Assembly: GCF_036053395.1 (NCBI RefSeq)
Contig: NZ_CP107942.1
Coordinates: forward strand, 10,344,001 to 10,408,000
DNA: 64,000 bases
Source: Actinoplanes sp. NBC_00393
GTDB taxonomy: Bacteria > Actinomycetota > Actinomycetes > Mycobacteriales > Micromonosporaceae
Direction: 5' to 3'
Under the pieces are notes generated by a model, which was given only the letters and a program-made list of their open reading frames with translations, had not been told where the DNA came from and ran no database searches. Both the position numbers and the translations under genes were made by a program. Positions 7,636 to 16,668 of this stretch are shown here, in pieces (the stretch's first letter is position 1; each line of letters opens with the position of its first letter).

Positions 7636-8774
7636 GCGAGCGGGACGACGCGCCGCGGTCGGGGGGCCGGTCGGCGCAGTCGCGTGCCACGACGGGGCGG
7701 CGTGGTCACGAGGACAGCCGCGATGCAGCGACCCGGGGAACTGGCGTCCGGGGGGTGCGCCAGTTCCCGGGCCGGCCCGACACGCGCCGGTCCGGGATGC
7801 AGTCCGGCCAGGCGCCGGAGGCCGGCGAAGTGACGCGAGCAGGCAGGTCGGCGCGCGCCGAGAGCGCAACCCGCGACGGCAGCGGATCAAAGACCAGCCG
7901 GGGTACGCGCAACGAGCTCGACGCCCGTGCCGGCAAGACCACGCGCGCCGAGGCCGAGGCAAGGACCAGCCGGGGTACGCGCGCCGAGCTCGAGACGCGG
8001 TCCGGAAGGGGCGCACGGGCTGAGGCCGGGACGCAGTCCGGAAGGGGTGCGCGGGCTGAGGCCGGGACGCGGTCCGGAAGGGGTGCGCGGGCCGAGGCCG
8101 GGACGCGGTCCGGAAGGGGCGCGCGCGCCGAGCTCGAGACGCGGACCGGCAGCGGTGCGCGCAACGGGGCCGACGCGCGGGGCGGAAAGGTGCGCGCCGA
8201 GCGGGCTCTGCCGGGCGGGAACGCGATGCTGGGCGGGCGGGGGAGCCGGAGCGGCGGCGCGCCGGACGCGAAGGCGATGCGGGGCGCCAAGGGCGGCCCG
8301 GTGTCGGGTACCGCCGCGCTGGCGCTCGATGTCAGCGACCCCGAGGTGACCGCTGCACCGCAGCCGGCCGGACGACCCCGGCTGTGGCTGGCGCCGCCGG
8401 TGCCGATCCGGGCGCCGCGGGCCACGTTCGCCGCCGCGGTGATCGCTGTGGTGCTGGTCGGCGTGCTCGGCATCCTGCTGATCAACACGAAGACGATGGA
8501 GCAGTCCTTCCGCCTCGACACGCTGCGCAAAGAGCAGGCCGCCCTCGACAAGCAGCAGCAGGGGCTGGAGCAGCAGCTCATCCAGGCTTCCAACCCGGGC
8601 AACCTGCACGCCGCGGCGCGCCGGCTGGGCCTGGTGCCGGCTGACGCGCCGGCCATGATCCGGCTGCCGGACGGCAAGGTGATCAACCCGCCGAAGCCCG
8701 GTGAGGGCCCGACATCGCTGACCTACGTGCCGCAGGAGAACACCGGTACGCCGACCTCGGGCGCCGGGCGGTAG
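7632..8774 (+). CDS. ftsL: FtsL-like division protein with a long basic repeat tail
   Basis: The C-terminal part is an FtsL/DivIC-type bitopic protein: one membrane helix (about 262-283, [17 protein letters not shown]), then a heptad-like coiled coil ([24 protein letters not shown]) and a short [11 protein letters not shown] segment. Its place between rsmH and ftsI fits FtsL, which links FtsQ/FtsB with FtsW/FtsI. The oddity is the cytoplasmic part: about 250 residues of Arg/Gly/Ala/Glu-rich sequence with a 12-residue tandem repeat, whereas FtsL is usually 90-130 residues in all. The ATG overlaps the rsmH stop. Confidence 0.85.
   Translation: MSERDDAPRSGGRSAQSRATTGRRGHEDSRDAATRGTGVRGVRQFPGRPDTRRSGMQSGQAPEAGEVTRAGRSARAESATRDGSGSKTSRGTRNELDARAGKTTRAEAEARTSRGTRAELETRSGRGARAEAGTQSGRGARAEAGTRSGRGARAEAGTRSGRGARAELETRTGSGARNGADARGGKVRAERALPGGNAMLGGRGSRSGGAPDAKAMRGAKGGPVSGTAALALDVSDPEVTAAPQPAGRPRLWLAPPVPIRAPRATFAAAVIAVVLVGVLGILLINTKTMEQSFRLDTLRKEQAALDKQQQGLEQQLIQASNPGNLHAAARRLGLVPADAPAMIRLPDGKVINPPKPGEGPTSLTYVPQENTGTPTSGAGR
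7965..8144 (+). repeat. 36-bp in-frame tandem repeat inside ftsL
   Basis: Near-identical 36-bp units start at 8001, 8037, 8073 and 8109 and encode the 12-residue unit [12 protein letters not shown]. Degenerate copies (for example [11 protein letters not shown]) extend the pattern to both sides. Repeats in frame in a coding sequence suggest recent copy-number change and a disordered, basic, arginine-rich region. Confidence 0.88.
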
Positions 8775-8780
8775 GCCTCC

Positions 8781-11141
8781 GTGGCACCGCGAGCCGACGA
8801 CGAGGAACCGCGCCGGGGTACACAACCCCGGCGCGGTTCGTCGCGTGACGTTCCCGCCCAGGACGAGCGCGAGGACAGCACGGGGCGGCGGGGCCGTTCC
8901 AGCATCGGTGACGCGCGGGCCTACACCCCGCGCGGGCGGACCGTCGCCGAGCGCGGCCGCCTGCCGCGGTCTGGCCGCACCACCGACCCGTTCCGGCCGG
9001 CGCTGCAGGTTCTCGACGGCGGCGAGACGGGCCAGCGGGCCCGCGGGCGCACCGGCCGTGCCCCCGAGGAGCCGCCGGAGCAGGCGGAGACGCCGCAGGC
9101 CCGGCGCCAGGAGGCCAAGCCGCGGGAGGCACAGCCGGAACGCGGCCGCTCCACCACGCCGGCCCACGATCGGCGCACCGCCGACCGCAGCGGCACCGGC
9201 GCGGGCCGTGCGGAAAAGGGCGCGGGCCGTGCGGAAAGGGGCGCGGGCCGTGGCGAAAGCGCCTCCGGTCGTACGGAAAAGGGCTTCGGGCGTACCGAAA
9301 AGCGGTCTGAAAGGGAGCGGAGCCGGACCGAGAAGGACCGCCGCAACCCACCGCCGCGCCGGCCCCGGCCGGTGCCGGCGGAACCGCCGAAGCTGGCCAA
9401 CAGCACCCGCCGCCTGAGGCTGGGGACCGTGCTGGCGCTTTCCCTGTTCGTCGCGATCGGCGTGCGGCTGGTGGTGCTGCAGGTGGCGACCTCGCCGGCC
9501 GAGGCGAAGGAACTGCTGGATCTGCGCGCCGACCGGCTGACCACGGTGGAGCTGCCGGCGCCGCGCGGCAGCATTCTGGACCGCGACGGCAACGTGCTGG
9601 CGCACAGTGTCGAGGCCCGGTACGTCTACGCCGACCCGGAGAACGCCAAGCTCCAGAAGAACATCCCGGCGATCGCCGCCCGGCTCTCGCCGCTGCTCGC
9701 CGTGTCCCGCTCGAAGTTGATGGCGGACATGCAGCGCAAGCAGCTGCCGGACGGCAAGTGGACGCAGTTCCGCTTCCTGGCCCGCGGTGTGGACGTGGCG
9801 ATCGCCGACAGGATCGACGCGATGAAGCTGGCCGGCATCTACACGCACAGCGACGAGCGGCGGGACGTGCCCGGCCGGGATCTCGCTGCCAACCTGATCG
9901 GGTTCACCGGCGACGATCACCACGGGCTCGAGGGCCTGGAGGCGCGGTACGACGATCTGCTGCACGGCACCGACGGCCGGCGGATCTTCGAGATCGGCAA
10001 GGGCAATCTGAACAAGCAGATCCCGGGCGGGTACGAGCAGTACACCGCCGCGAAGCCGGGCAAGTCGCTGCAGCTCACGATCGACCGCGATCTGCAGTTC
10101 CGGGTGCAGCAGATCCTCGACGCGGAGGCCGAGCAGCGCAACGCGAAGGTTGCCGGCGCGGTCGTGCTGGACGCGAAGACGGGTGAGGTGCTGGCCCAGG
10201 CCAGTTACCCGCCGTACAGCGCGGCCGAGCCGCAGAAGGTCAAGCCGGAGGAACGGATCGACGTGCCGTCCAGCATCGTCACCGACCCGGGATCGACGCA
10301 CAAGGCGTTCATCTTCGGGGCGGCGCTGCAGGAGGGCCTGATCACGCCCGAGACGATCATGAAGATCGGCCCGGCCGTCGAGCGTGGCGGTGAGCGGTTC
10401 GAGGACACGCACCCGATGGACAAGGGCACCGAGATGACCATGCCCGGTCTGCTGGCGTATTCCTCCAATGTCGGCACGATCCTGATCGGGGAGAAGCTCG
10501 GCAAGGAGAAGATCTACGAGTACCAGCAGAAGTTCGGGCTCGGCAAGGCCACCGGTGAGGGCATGCCGGGCGAGGCCGAGGGGCAGCTGCTGAAACCGGC
10601 CGACTGGAGCGGTTCAGCGCCCGGGTCGGTGCCGATCGGCCACAGCGTCTCGGCCACCCTGATCCAGATGGCGGCGGGGTACGGCGCGATCGCCAACAAC
10701 GGCACCTGGATCCAGCCGCACCTGATCAAGGCGACCATCTCGGCCGACGAGAAGGTCACCCCGGCCGCCGCGCCGGAGACCCGCAAGGTGCTGGATCCGG
10801 ACGTCGCCGCCGAGTTGCGGACGATGATGGAAGCCGTGGTGGACGTGAAGGGCGGCACCGGCAAGGCCGCGGCGGTGACCGGTTTCCGGGTGGCCGGCAA
10901 GACCGGCACCGGCAAGATGCTCATCGACGGGCAGTACACCAGCCACAACGCCAGCTCGTTCGTCGGGATGGCCCCGGCCGAGGACCCGCGGTATGTGATC
11001 GCGGTGTCGATGGACGTCTCGTCCGGCGGTGGCGGCGACGTGGCCGCCCCGGCGTTCAGCCAGATGATGTCCTACGCGCTGCTCCACTACCGTGTGCCAC
11101 CGTCCGGTACCAAGCCACCCACCTTCAAGATCCATCCATGA
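8781..11141 (+). CDS. ftsI: Septal class B penicillin-binding protein (FtsI/PBP3)
   Basis: A D,D-transpeptidase that crosslinks septal peptidoglycan with FtsW. After an N-terminal cytoplasmic tail of about 210 basic residues comes one membrane helix (about 214-236), then the PBP dimerisation domain (starting LPAPRGSILDRDGNVLA) and the transpeptidase domain. Catalytic motifs are STHK (Ser505), SSN (561-563) and KTGT (707-710). Actinobacterial FtsI usually has a shorter tail; here repeated GRAEKGAGRAERGAGR-like units fill it. GTG 8781 lies 6 bp after ftsL. Identification is secure; the tail's role is unknown. Confidence 0.95.
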   Translation: MAPRADDEEPRRGTQPRRGSSRDVPAQDEREDSTGRRGRSSIGDARAYTPRGRTVAERGRLPRSGRTTDPFRPALQVLDGGETGQRARGRTGRAPEEPPEQAETPQARRQEAKPREAQPERGRSTTPAHDRRTADRSGTGAGRAEKGAGRAERGAGRGESASGRTEKGFGRTEKRSERERSRTEKDRRNPPPRRPRPVPAEPPKLANSTRRLRLGTVLALSLFVAIGVRLVVLQVATSPAEAKELLDLRADRLTTVELPAPRGSILDRDGNVLAHSVEARYVYADPENAKLQKNIPAIAARLSPLLAVSRSKLMADMQRKQLPDGKWTQFRFLARGVDVAIADRIDAMKLAGIYTHSDERRDVPGRDLAANLIGFTGDDHHGLEGLEARYDDLLHGTDGRRIFEIGKGNLNKQIPGGYEQYTAAKPGKSLQLTIDRDLQFRVQQILDAEAEQRNAKVAGAVVLDAKTGEVLAQASYPPYSAAEPQKVKPEERIDVPSSIVTDPGSTHKAFIFGAALQEGLITPETIMKIGPAVERGGERFEDTHPMDKGTEMTMPGLLAYSSNVGTILIGEKLGKEKIYEYQQKFGLGKATGEGMPGEAEGQLLKPADWSGSAPGSVPIGHSVSATLIQMAAGYGAIANNGTWIQPHLIKATISADEKVTPAAAPETRKVLDPDVAAELRTMMEAVVDVKGGTGKAAAVTGFRVAGKTGTGKMLIDGQYTSHNASSFVGMAPAEDPRYVIAVSMDVSSGGGGDVAAPAFSQMMSYALLHYRVPPSGTKPPTFKIHP

Positions 11142-11158
11142 GTGTCGGGCGCATGGCG

Positions 11159-11190
11159 TTGACAGGAACTCGTACGGCACGGGGTAGGGT
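11159..11190 (+). promoter_or_regulatory. Possible internal promoter for murE
   Basis: TTGACA (11159-11164) and TAGGGT (11185-11190) are separated by 20 bp, longer than ideal. The -10 box ends 8 nt before the murE GTG at 11199, so transcription from it would give a leaderless or near-leaderless murE message. No Shine-Dalgarno is seen in front of murE, which supports this. Confidence 0.55.
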
Positions 11191-11198
11191 CTGACGCC

Positions 11199-12704
11199 GT
11201 GTCCGGCATTTCCCGACCCGAGACCGTCTTGCCGTACCGGTTGCAGCAGCTTGCCGAGCTGCTGCCCGCGACGCTGAACGGTGGTGACATCGAGGTCACC
11301 GGGGTCACGCACAGTAGTGGCTCGGTCCGTCCCGGCGATCTGTACGCCGCGCTGCCCGGTGCCAACCGGCACGGCGCGGAGTTCATCGCCGACGCCGCCC
11401 GGTCCGGCGCGGTCGCCGTGCTGACGAACCCGGACGGGCGCGACCGCGCGCTCGCCGCCGGGCTCCCGGTGCTGGTGGCCGACGATCCGCGGGCGGTGCT
11501 CGGCGCGGCCGCGGCGGCGATCTACGGCGAGCCGTCGCGGCGGCTCACGATGATCGGGATCACCGGCACGGCCGGCAAGACCTCGACGTCCTACCTGGTG
11601 GAGGCCGGGTTGCGGGCCGCCGGGCGGGTGACCGGGCTGGTCGGCACGGTGGAGACCCGGATCGGCGACCTGGTGGTGAAGAGCGTCCGCACCACCCCGG
11701 AGGCCACCGACCTGCAGGCGGTGCTCGCCGCGGGCGTGGAGCGCGGGGTGCAGGCCGTGGTCATGGAGGTCTCCAGCCATGCGCTGGTGATGGGCCGGGC
11801 CGACGGGATCCGGTTCGCCGCCGGTGGCTACACCAACTTCGGCCAGGACCACCTGGACTTCCACCCGACCTCGGAGGAGTACTTCGCGGCCAAGGCGCGG
11901 CTCTTCGACGGCCGGTCCGCAGTGGAGGTCCTCAACCACGACGACGCGGCGCTTCAGTCGCTTCGCAAACCGGACACTATTACTTATTCCGCCGCCGGGG
12001 ACGCCTCCGCGACCTGGTGGGCTTCGGAGATCTCGCCCTCCGCGTTCGGCCAGCGGTTCGTCGCTCACGGCCCGGATGGTCTGGTGATCGAGACCGGTGT
12101 CGCTCTGCCCGGCCTGCACAACGTGGCGAATGCCCTGCTCGCGCTGGCGTTGCTGGTCTCGGTGGGCGTCGATCCAGCGGGCGCGGGAGAGGGCATCGCC
12201 GCCTGCCGGGGCGTTCCCGGCCGGCTCGAGCAGGTCCCGGCCGCGAGCGAGATCCTCGGCGTCGTCGACTACGCGCACAAGCCCAACGCGATCGTGGCCG
12301 CGCTGGCCGCGCTCCGCGAGCTGGCCACCGCGCGCGGCGGGCGGCTGATCTGCGTGATCGGCGCCGGCGGCGACCGGGACAAGGGCAAAAGGCCGCTGAT
12401 GGGCGAGGCCGCGGCCCAGGGCGCCGACTTGGTGATCATCACCGATGACAACCCCAGGACCGAAGATCCGGCATCCGTACGCGCTGCCGTGCGCACCGGC
12501 GCCGAGGAGGCGGCCACGGCTGCCAAGGTCGTCGAGGTGGCCGGCCGCCGGTCCGCGATCGACGAGGCGGTCCGGATGGCCGCGCCCGGCGACGTGATCG
12601 CGGTGCTGGGCAAGGGCAACGAGCAGGGCCAGGAGGTGAACGGCGAGGTGCTGCCGTTCGACGACCGCATCGAGCTGGCCGCCGCGCTGGAGGGCCGACC
12701 ATGA
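11199..12704 (+). CDS. murE: UDP-MurNAc-tripeptide synthetase MurE (meso-DAP adding)
   Basis: Adds the third residue to UDP-MurNAc-L-Ala-D-Glu in the cytoplasm. The 501-residue protein has the Mur ligase N-domain, the ATP loop GTAGKTSTS (near 125), the carbamylated-lysine region in the central domain, and DNPRTEDP at about 417-424. DNPR is the motif that selects meso-diaminopimelate over lysine. No Shine-Dalgarno is visible; translation probably starts at GTG 11199 on a leaderless transcript. Its stop overlaps murF (ATGA). Confidence 0.96.
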   Translation: MSGISRPETVLPYRLQQLAELLPATLNGGDIEVTGVTHSSGSVRPGDLYAALPGANRHGAEFIADAARSGAVAVLTNPDGRDRALAAGLPVLVADDPRAVLGAAAAAIYGEPSRRLTMIGITGTAGKTSTSYLVEAGLRAAGRVTGLVGTVETRIGDLVVKSVRTTPEATDLQAVLAAGVERGVQAVVMEVSSHALVMGRADGIRFAAGGYTNFGQDHLDFHPTSEEYFAAKARLFDGRSAVEVLNHDDAALQSLRKPDTITYSAAGDASATWWASEISPSAFGQRFVAHGPDGLVIETGVALPGLHNVANALLALALLVSVGVDPAGAGEGIAACRGVPGRLEQVPAASEILGVVDYAHKPNAIVAALAALRELATARGGRLICVIGAGGDRDKGKRPLMGEAAAQGADLVIITDDNPRTEDPASVRAAVRTGAEEAATAAKVVEVAGRRSAIDEAVRMAAPGDVIAVLGKGNEQGQEVNGEVLPFDDRIELAAALEGRP

Positions 12705-14089
12705 TCCCCATGACGCTGGCCGAGATCGCCGGGATCACCGGCGGCCGCCTGGTCAACGCCTCCGACTCGGTGACCGTGACCGGGGCCGTCGAGTACGACT
12801 CCCGCAAGGTCGGCCCGGGCGGCCTGTTCGTCGCGTTCGCCGGCGAGAAGGTGGACGGGCACGACTTCGCCGCCACGGTGGTCGCCGCCGGTGCGGCCGG
12901 GGTGCTCGGCACCCGGGACACCGGTGAGCCCGGGGTAGTGGTCGAGGATCCCCTCGCCGCGCTGGCCGCGCTGGCCCGGGTGGTCGTGTCCCGGCTGGAC
13001 AAGCTGACCGTGGTCGGGCTGACCGGCTCGTCGGGCAAGACGACGACGAAGGATTACATCGGCCAGCTGCTCGCCCGGCTCGGTCCGACCGTGGCGCCGG
13101 CCGGATCGCTCAACAACGAGCTCGGGTTTCCGTACACGGTGTTGCAGGCGACCACCGAGACCCGGTTCCTGGTGCTGGAGATGGGCGCCCGGGGGATCGG
13201 GCACATCCGCTACCTGACCGGCATCGCCCGCCCGCAGATCGGCGTGGTGCTCAACGTCGGCGCGGCGCACATCGGCGAGTTCGGGTCGGTCGAGGGCACC
13301 GCGCTCGCGAAGGGTGAGCTGGTCGAGTCGCTGCAGTCGTCCGGTGTCGCGATCCTGAACGCGGACGATCCGCTGGTGGCCGCGATGGCCTCGCGGACTT
13401 CCGCCCGGGTGGTCCGCACCGGTGAGTCGGCGGCTGACGTCCGCGCCACCGATGTCGTGGTCGACGCGTCCGGCCGAGCCGCCTACACCCTGCACGCTTC
13501 CGGCAGATCCGGGAACGTCCGGCTTGCGGTTGCCGGGCGGCATCAGGTGCCGAACACGCTGGCCGCCGCGGCGGTGGCCCTGGCTGCGGGGATGGACCTC
13601 GACGAGCTGGTCACCGCGCTCGGCGAGGTCGGCATCGTCTCCGGCCGCCGGATGGACGTCTTCGACCGGCCGGACGGGGTGACGGTCATCGACGACTCGT
13701 ACAACGCCAATCCGTCGTCCACCGCGGCCGCTCTGCACGCGCTGGCCGCGATGGGCGAAGGACGGCGTACCACCGCTGTGCTGGGCTACATGGCCGAGCT
13801 CGGCGAGCACGAGATCTCCGGGCACGCCGAGGTGGGGCGGCTCGCCGCCGAGCTCGGGGTGGACCGGCTGATCGCGGTGGCCGGGAACGCCCGGCCGATC
13901 CTGGACGGCGCCGCCGGCCTCACGGGGTGGCCGGGCACGGCGTACTTCGCAGCCGACCAGGAGGCCGCGATCGAGATTCTGCAGAAGGACCTGCGCGCCG
14001 ACGACGTCGTGCTGGTCAAGGGTTCCCGGTACCGCACATGGGACGTCGCCGACTGGCTGCGGCGTTCCGAGGAGGTTCAGCCCACGTGA
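12701..14089 (+). CDS. murF: UDP-MurNAc-tripeptide:D-Ala-D-Ala ligase MurF
   Basis: Adds D-Ala-D-Ala to complete the pentapeptide. A 462-residue Mur ligase with the ATP loop [10 protein letters not shown] (near residue 108), the conserved [11 protein letters not shown] region, and [12 protein letters not shown] in the central/C-terminal domain, the last being typical of MurF. It overlaps murE by 4 bp at the start and mraY by 4 bp at the end (GTGA), which implies a translationally coupled series. Confidence 0.96.
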   Translation: MIPMTLAEIAGITGGRLVNASDSVTVTGAVEYDSRKVGPGGLFVAFAGEKVDGHDFAATVVAAGAAGVLGTRDTGEPGVVVEDPLAALAALARVVVSRLDKLTVVGLTGSSGKTTTKDYIGQLLARLGPTVAPAGSLNNELGFPYTVLQATTETRFLVLEMGARGIGHIRYLTGIARPQIGVVLNVGAAHIGEFGSVEGTALAKGELVESLQSSGVAILNADDPLVAAMASRTSARVVRTGESAADVRATDVVVDASGRAAYTLHASGRSGNVRLAVAGRHQVPNTLAAAAVALAAGMDLDELVTALGEVGIVSGRRMDVFDRPDGVTVIDDSYNANPSSTAAALHALAAMGEGRRTTAVLGYMAELGEHEISGHAEVGRLAAELGVDRLIAVAGNARPILDGAAGLTGWPGTAYFAADQEAAIEILQKDLRADDVVLVKGSRYRTWDVADWLRRSEEVQPT

Positions 14090-15204
14090 GGGCAGTCATC
14101 GTCGCGGCCGCGGTCGCCTTTCTCATCTCACTGTTCGGCACCCCGATCGCGATCCGGGTCTTCTCGGCGCTCAAGGCCGGACAGCCGATCCGTTCCATCG
14201 GCCCCGCCACCCACATGGGCAAGAAGGGCACCCCGACGATGGGCGGGGTGGCGTTCATCATCGCCACCGTCTTCGCGTACGTCGCCGGGCACCTGGCCCT
14301 GACCACGCTGCCGGACCGGCAGATCGCCCAGGAGAAGCCGACCATGACCGCCCTGGTCCTGCTCGGTGTCTTCGTCTTCTGCGGCGCGGTCGGCTTCCTG
14401 GACGACTTCCTGAAGGTCCGCAAGCGCAACTCCGACGGTCTCAGCGCCAAGGGCAAGCTGCTCGGCCAGCTGATCATCGGCACCGGCTTCGGCATCGCCG
14501 CGCTCTACTTCCCGAGCACCAACGGCCAGACCGTGGCCAGCGAGAACATCTCGTTCATCCGGGACGTGGACTGGCTGAACGTCGGCAAGGTCGGCTCGGT
14601 CATGGTCTTCGTCTTCGTGATCATGGCGATGTCCAACGGCGTGAACCTCACCGACGGCCTGGACGGCCTGGCCACCGGCGCCTCGATCCTGGTCCTCGGC
14701 GCCTACTCGCTGATCGGGTTCTGGCAGTACCGGCACTGGTGCGGCGACGACGGCTACCGGGGCGCGCCGGGCTCGCTCACCGCCCAGCACTGTTACGAGG
14801 TCCGCGATCCACTCGAGATCGCGATGATCGCGGCCGCGGCAGCCGCGGCGTGCGTCGGGTTCCTCTGGTGGAACACCAACCCGGCCCGGATCTTCATGGG
14901 TGACACCGGCGCGCTCGCGCTGGGCGGCCTGATCGGCGGTCTCGCGGTGGCCACCCGGACCACGCTGCTGTCGGTCATCATCGGCGGCCTCTTCGTGATC
15001 ATCACGATGTCCGTGGTCATCCAGATCATCTCGTTCAAGACCACCGGTAAACGGGTGTTCCGGATGTCGCCGCTGCAGCACCACTTCGAGCTGGCCGGCT
15101 GGAGCGAGGTCAACATCGTGGTCCGGTTCTGGATCATCGCGGGCATCTGCGCCGCGATCGGTCTGGGCCTGTTCTACAGCGACCACCTGGCGGTCATGGG
15201 ATAG
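14086..15204 (+). CDS. mraY: Phospho-MurNAc-pentapeptide transferase MraY
   Basis: An integral membrane enzyme of 372 residues. It transfers phospho-MurNAc-pentapeptide to undecaprenyl phosphate to form lipid I. About ten membrane helices are visible. The motifs [24 protein letters not shown] and [12 protein letters not shown] hold the catalytic Asp residues, and a His-rich loop ([10 protein letters not shown]) is near the C-terminus. The start is GTG 14086, where MraY similarity begins and where it overlaps the murF stop. In most relatives murD would follow; here the next gene is ftsW. Confidence 0.96.
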   Translation: MRAVIVAAAVAFLISLFGTPIAIRVFSALKAGQPIRSIGPATHMGKKGTPTMGGVAFIIATVFAYVAGHLALTTLPDRQIAQEKPTMTALVLLGVFVFCGAVGFLDDFLKVRKRNSDGLSAKGKLLGQLIIGTGFGIAALYFPSTNGQTVASENISFIRDVDWLNVGKVGSVMVFVFVIMAMSNGVNLTDGLDGLATGASILVLGAYSLIGFWQYRHWCGDDGYRGAPGSLTAQHCYEVRDPLEIAMIAAAAAAACVGFLWWNTNPARIFMGDTGALALGGLIGGLAVATRTTLLSVIIGGLFVIITMSVVIQIISFKTTGKRVFRMSPLQHHFELAGWSEVNIVVRFWIIAGICAAIGLGLFYSDHLAVMG

Positions 15205-15267
15205 ATCTCCCGCGACACGCCATCGACGTGACCGGGGAAGGTGTGGACATCGGACGATGATGGGGCC

Positions 15268-16668
15268 ATGGCGGACGACCGTACTCAAAGTGCCCGCCCG
15301 TCACTGAGCCGGCAGCTGCTGCCCGCTGTGCACGGGCTGCTGGCCCGGCCCCTGTCGTCGTACTACCTGCTGATCGCGAGCTCGGGTCTGCTGCTGCTGA
15401 TCGGGCTCACGATGGTCTTCTCGGCGACCAGCGTGACGGCGTACGCGAAGAGCGGTGACGCCTTCTCCGCGCTCAGCAGCCAGGCGGTGTACGCGCTGCT
15501 CGGCCTGGTCGCCTTCTGGGTCTGCCAGCGCCTGCCCGCGCTGACCCTGCGCACGCTCGGCAAGTACATCCTCGGCGTCGCGGTCGTCCTGCTCCTGCTG
15601 CTTGCCGCGCTCAACGCGCTGAAGTCGGCCGAGGTGGTCAAGCAGCTGGGCCCGATCAAGACCAACCTGAACTGGCTGATCATCGGCCCGGTCAGCATCC
15701 AGCCGGGCGAGCTGGCCAAGCTCGCCATGGTGCTGTGGGGCGCCGACGTGATCGCCCGCAAGGGCGCCGCGCTGGGGCACTGGCGGGAGCTGGCGATGCC
15801 GCTGTTCCCGGTGGTCGGCCTGCTCTTCGTCCTGGTCGGCTACAACGACCTGGGCACCATGCTCGTGCTGCTGGCGCTGATCGTCGGCCTGCTCTGGGCG
15901 GCCGGCGTACGCCTGCGGGTCTTCGGCGCTCTCGGCGTGCTCGGTCTGGCCGGCATCGGCCTGCTGATCGCCGCGGCCTCCCGGGGCGCCGGGTCGGGCG
16001 CCGAGGGTGAGCCCAACTACCGGCTGCAGCGGCTGACCACCTTCCTCACCCCGCTCGACAAGTGCGACCTGAGTGACGCCTGCTACCAGATCGTCCAGGG
16101 CCGGTCGGCGATCTTCGAGGGCGGCTGGTTCGGCGTGGGCCTCGGCAAGGGCGCGCTGAAGTGGGGCTGGGTCCCGGAGGCCGACAACGACTTCATCTTC
16201 GCGATCGTCGCGGAGGAGCTGGGCGTGGTCGGGTGTGCCGTGGTGCTGGCGTTGCTCTCGGTGCTCGCGTACACGGGTTTCCGCATCGCGCGCCGGGTGC
16301 ACGACCCGTTCCGCCGCCTCGCCGCGACCGCGATCACCACCTGGCTGGTCGCGCAGGCCGTGATCAACATGGGTGGCGTGGTCGGGCTGCTGCCCATCAC
16401 CGGTCTCCCGCTGCCGTTCATCTCCGCAGGTGGCAGTGCCCTGATCGTGACGTTGGCGGCGATCGGCATGCTGGCCTCGTTCGCCCGGGCGGAGCCGGAC
16501 GCGGCGCGAGCCCTGAACGCCCGTCCGACCCCGCGATGGGTGCGGCTACTCTGGGCCCCGCTGCCGCCGGTCCCCCCACCGCGGCGGCCGGGAAAGCCAC
16601 GCCCGCCGGCCCAGAAGACGGCGGGTACCCGGACACCCGCACGCTCGGGGGGCGAGAGGAGGCAGTGA
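15268..16668 (+). CDS. ftsW: Septal peptidoglycan glycosyltransferase FtsW
   Basis: A SEDS-family membrane polymerase of 466 residues working with FtsI at the septum. Roughly ten membrane helices start near residue 30 (LLIASSGLLLLIGLTMVFSA). The conserved extracellular region (YNDLGTMLVLL, then GRSAIFEGGWFGVGLGKG and LPEADNDFIFA-like sequence) and the late GLPLPFISAGGSAL loop are typical. The C-terminal 60 residues are Pro/Arg-rich. ATG 15268 is preferred over GTG 15241. The stop shares one base with the murG ATG. Confidence 0.94.
   Translation: MADDRTQSARPSLSRQLLPAVHGLLARPLSSYYLLIASSGLLLLIGLTMVFSATSVTAYAKSGDAFSALSSQAVYALLGLVAFWVCQRLPALTLRTLGKYILGVAVVLLLLLAALNALKSAEVVKQLGPIKTNLNWLIIGPVSIQPGELAKLAMVLWGADVIARKGAALGHWRELAMPLFPVVGLLFVLVGYNDLGTMLVLLALIVGLLWAAGVRLRVFGALGVLGLAGIGLLIAAASRGAGSGAEGEPNYRLQRLTTFLTPLDKCDLSDACYQIVQGRSAIFEGGWFGVGLGKGALKWGWVPEADNDFIFAIVAEELGVVGCAVVLALLSVLAYTGFRIARRVHDPFRRLAATAITTWLVAQAVINMGGVVGLLPITGLPLPFISAGGSALIVTLAAIGMLASFARAEPDAARALNARPTPRWVRLLWAPLPPVPPPRRPGKPRPPAQKTAGTRTPARSGGERRQ

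Noticed and set aside
7887..10412. An 841-codon minus-strand frame over ftsL and ftsI
   Set aside because: Opposite two secure division genes; no family features. Shadow of codon bias.
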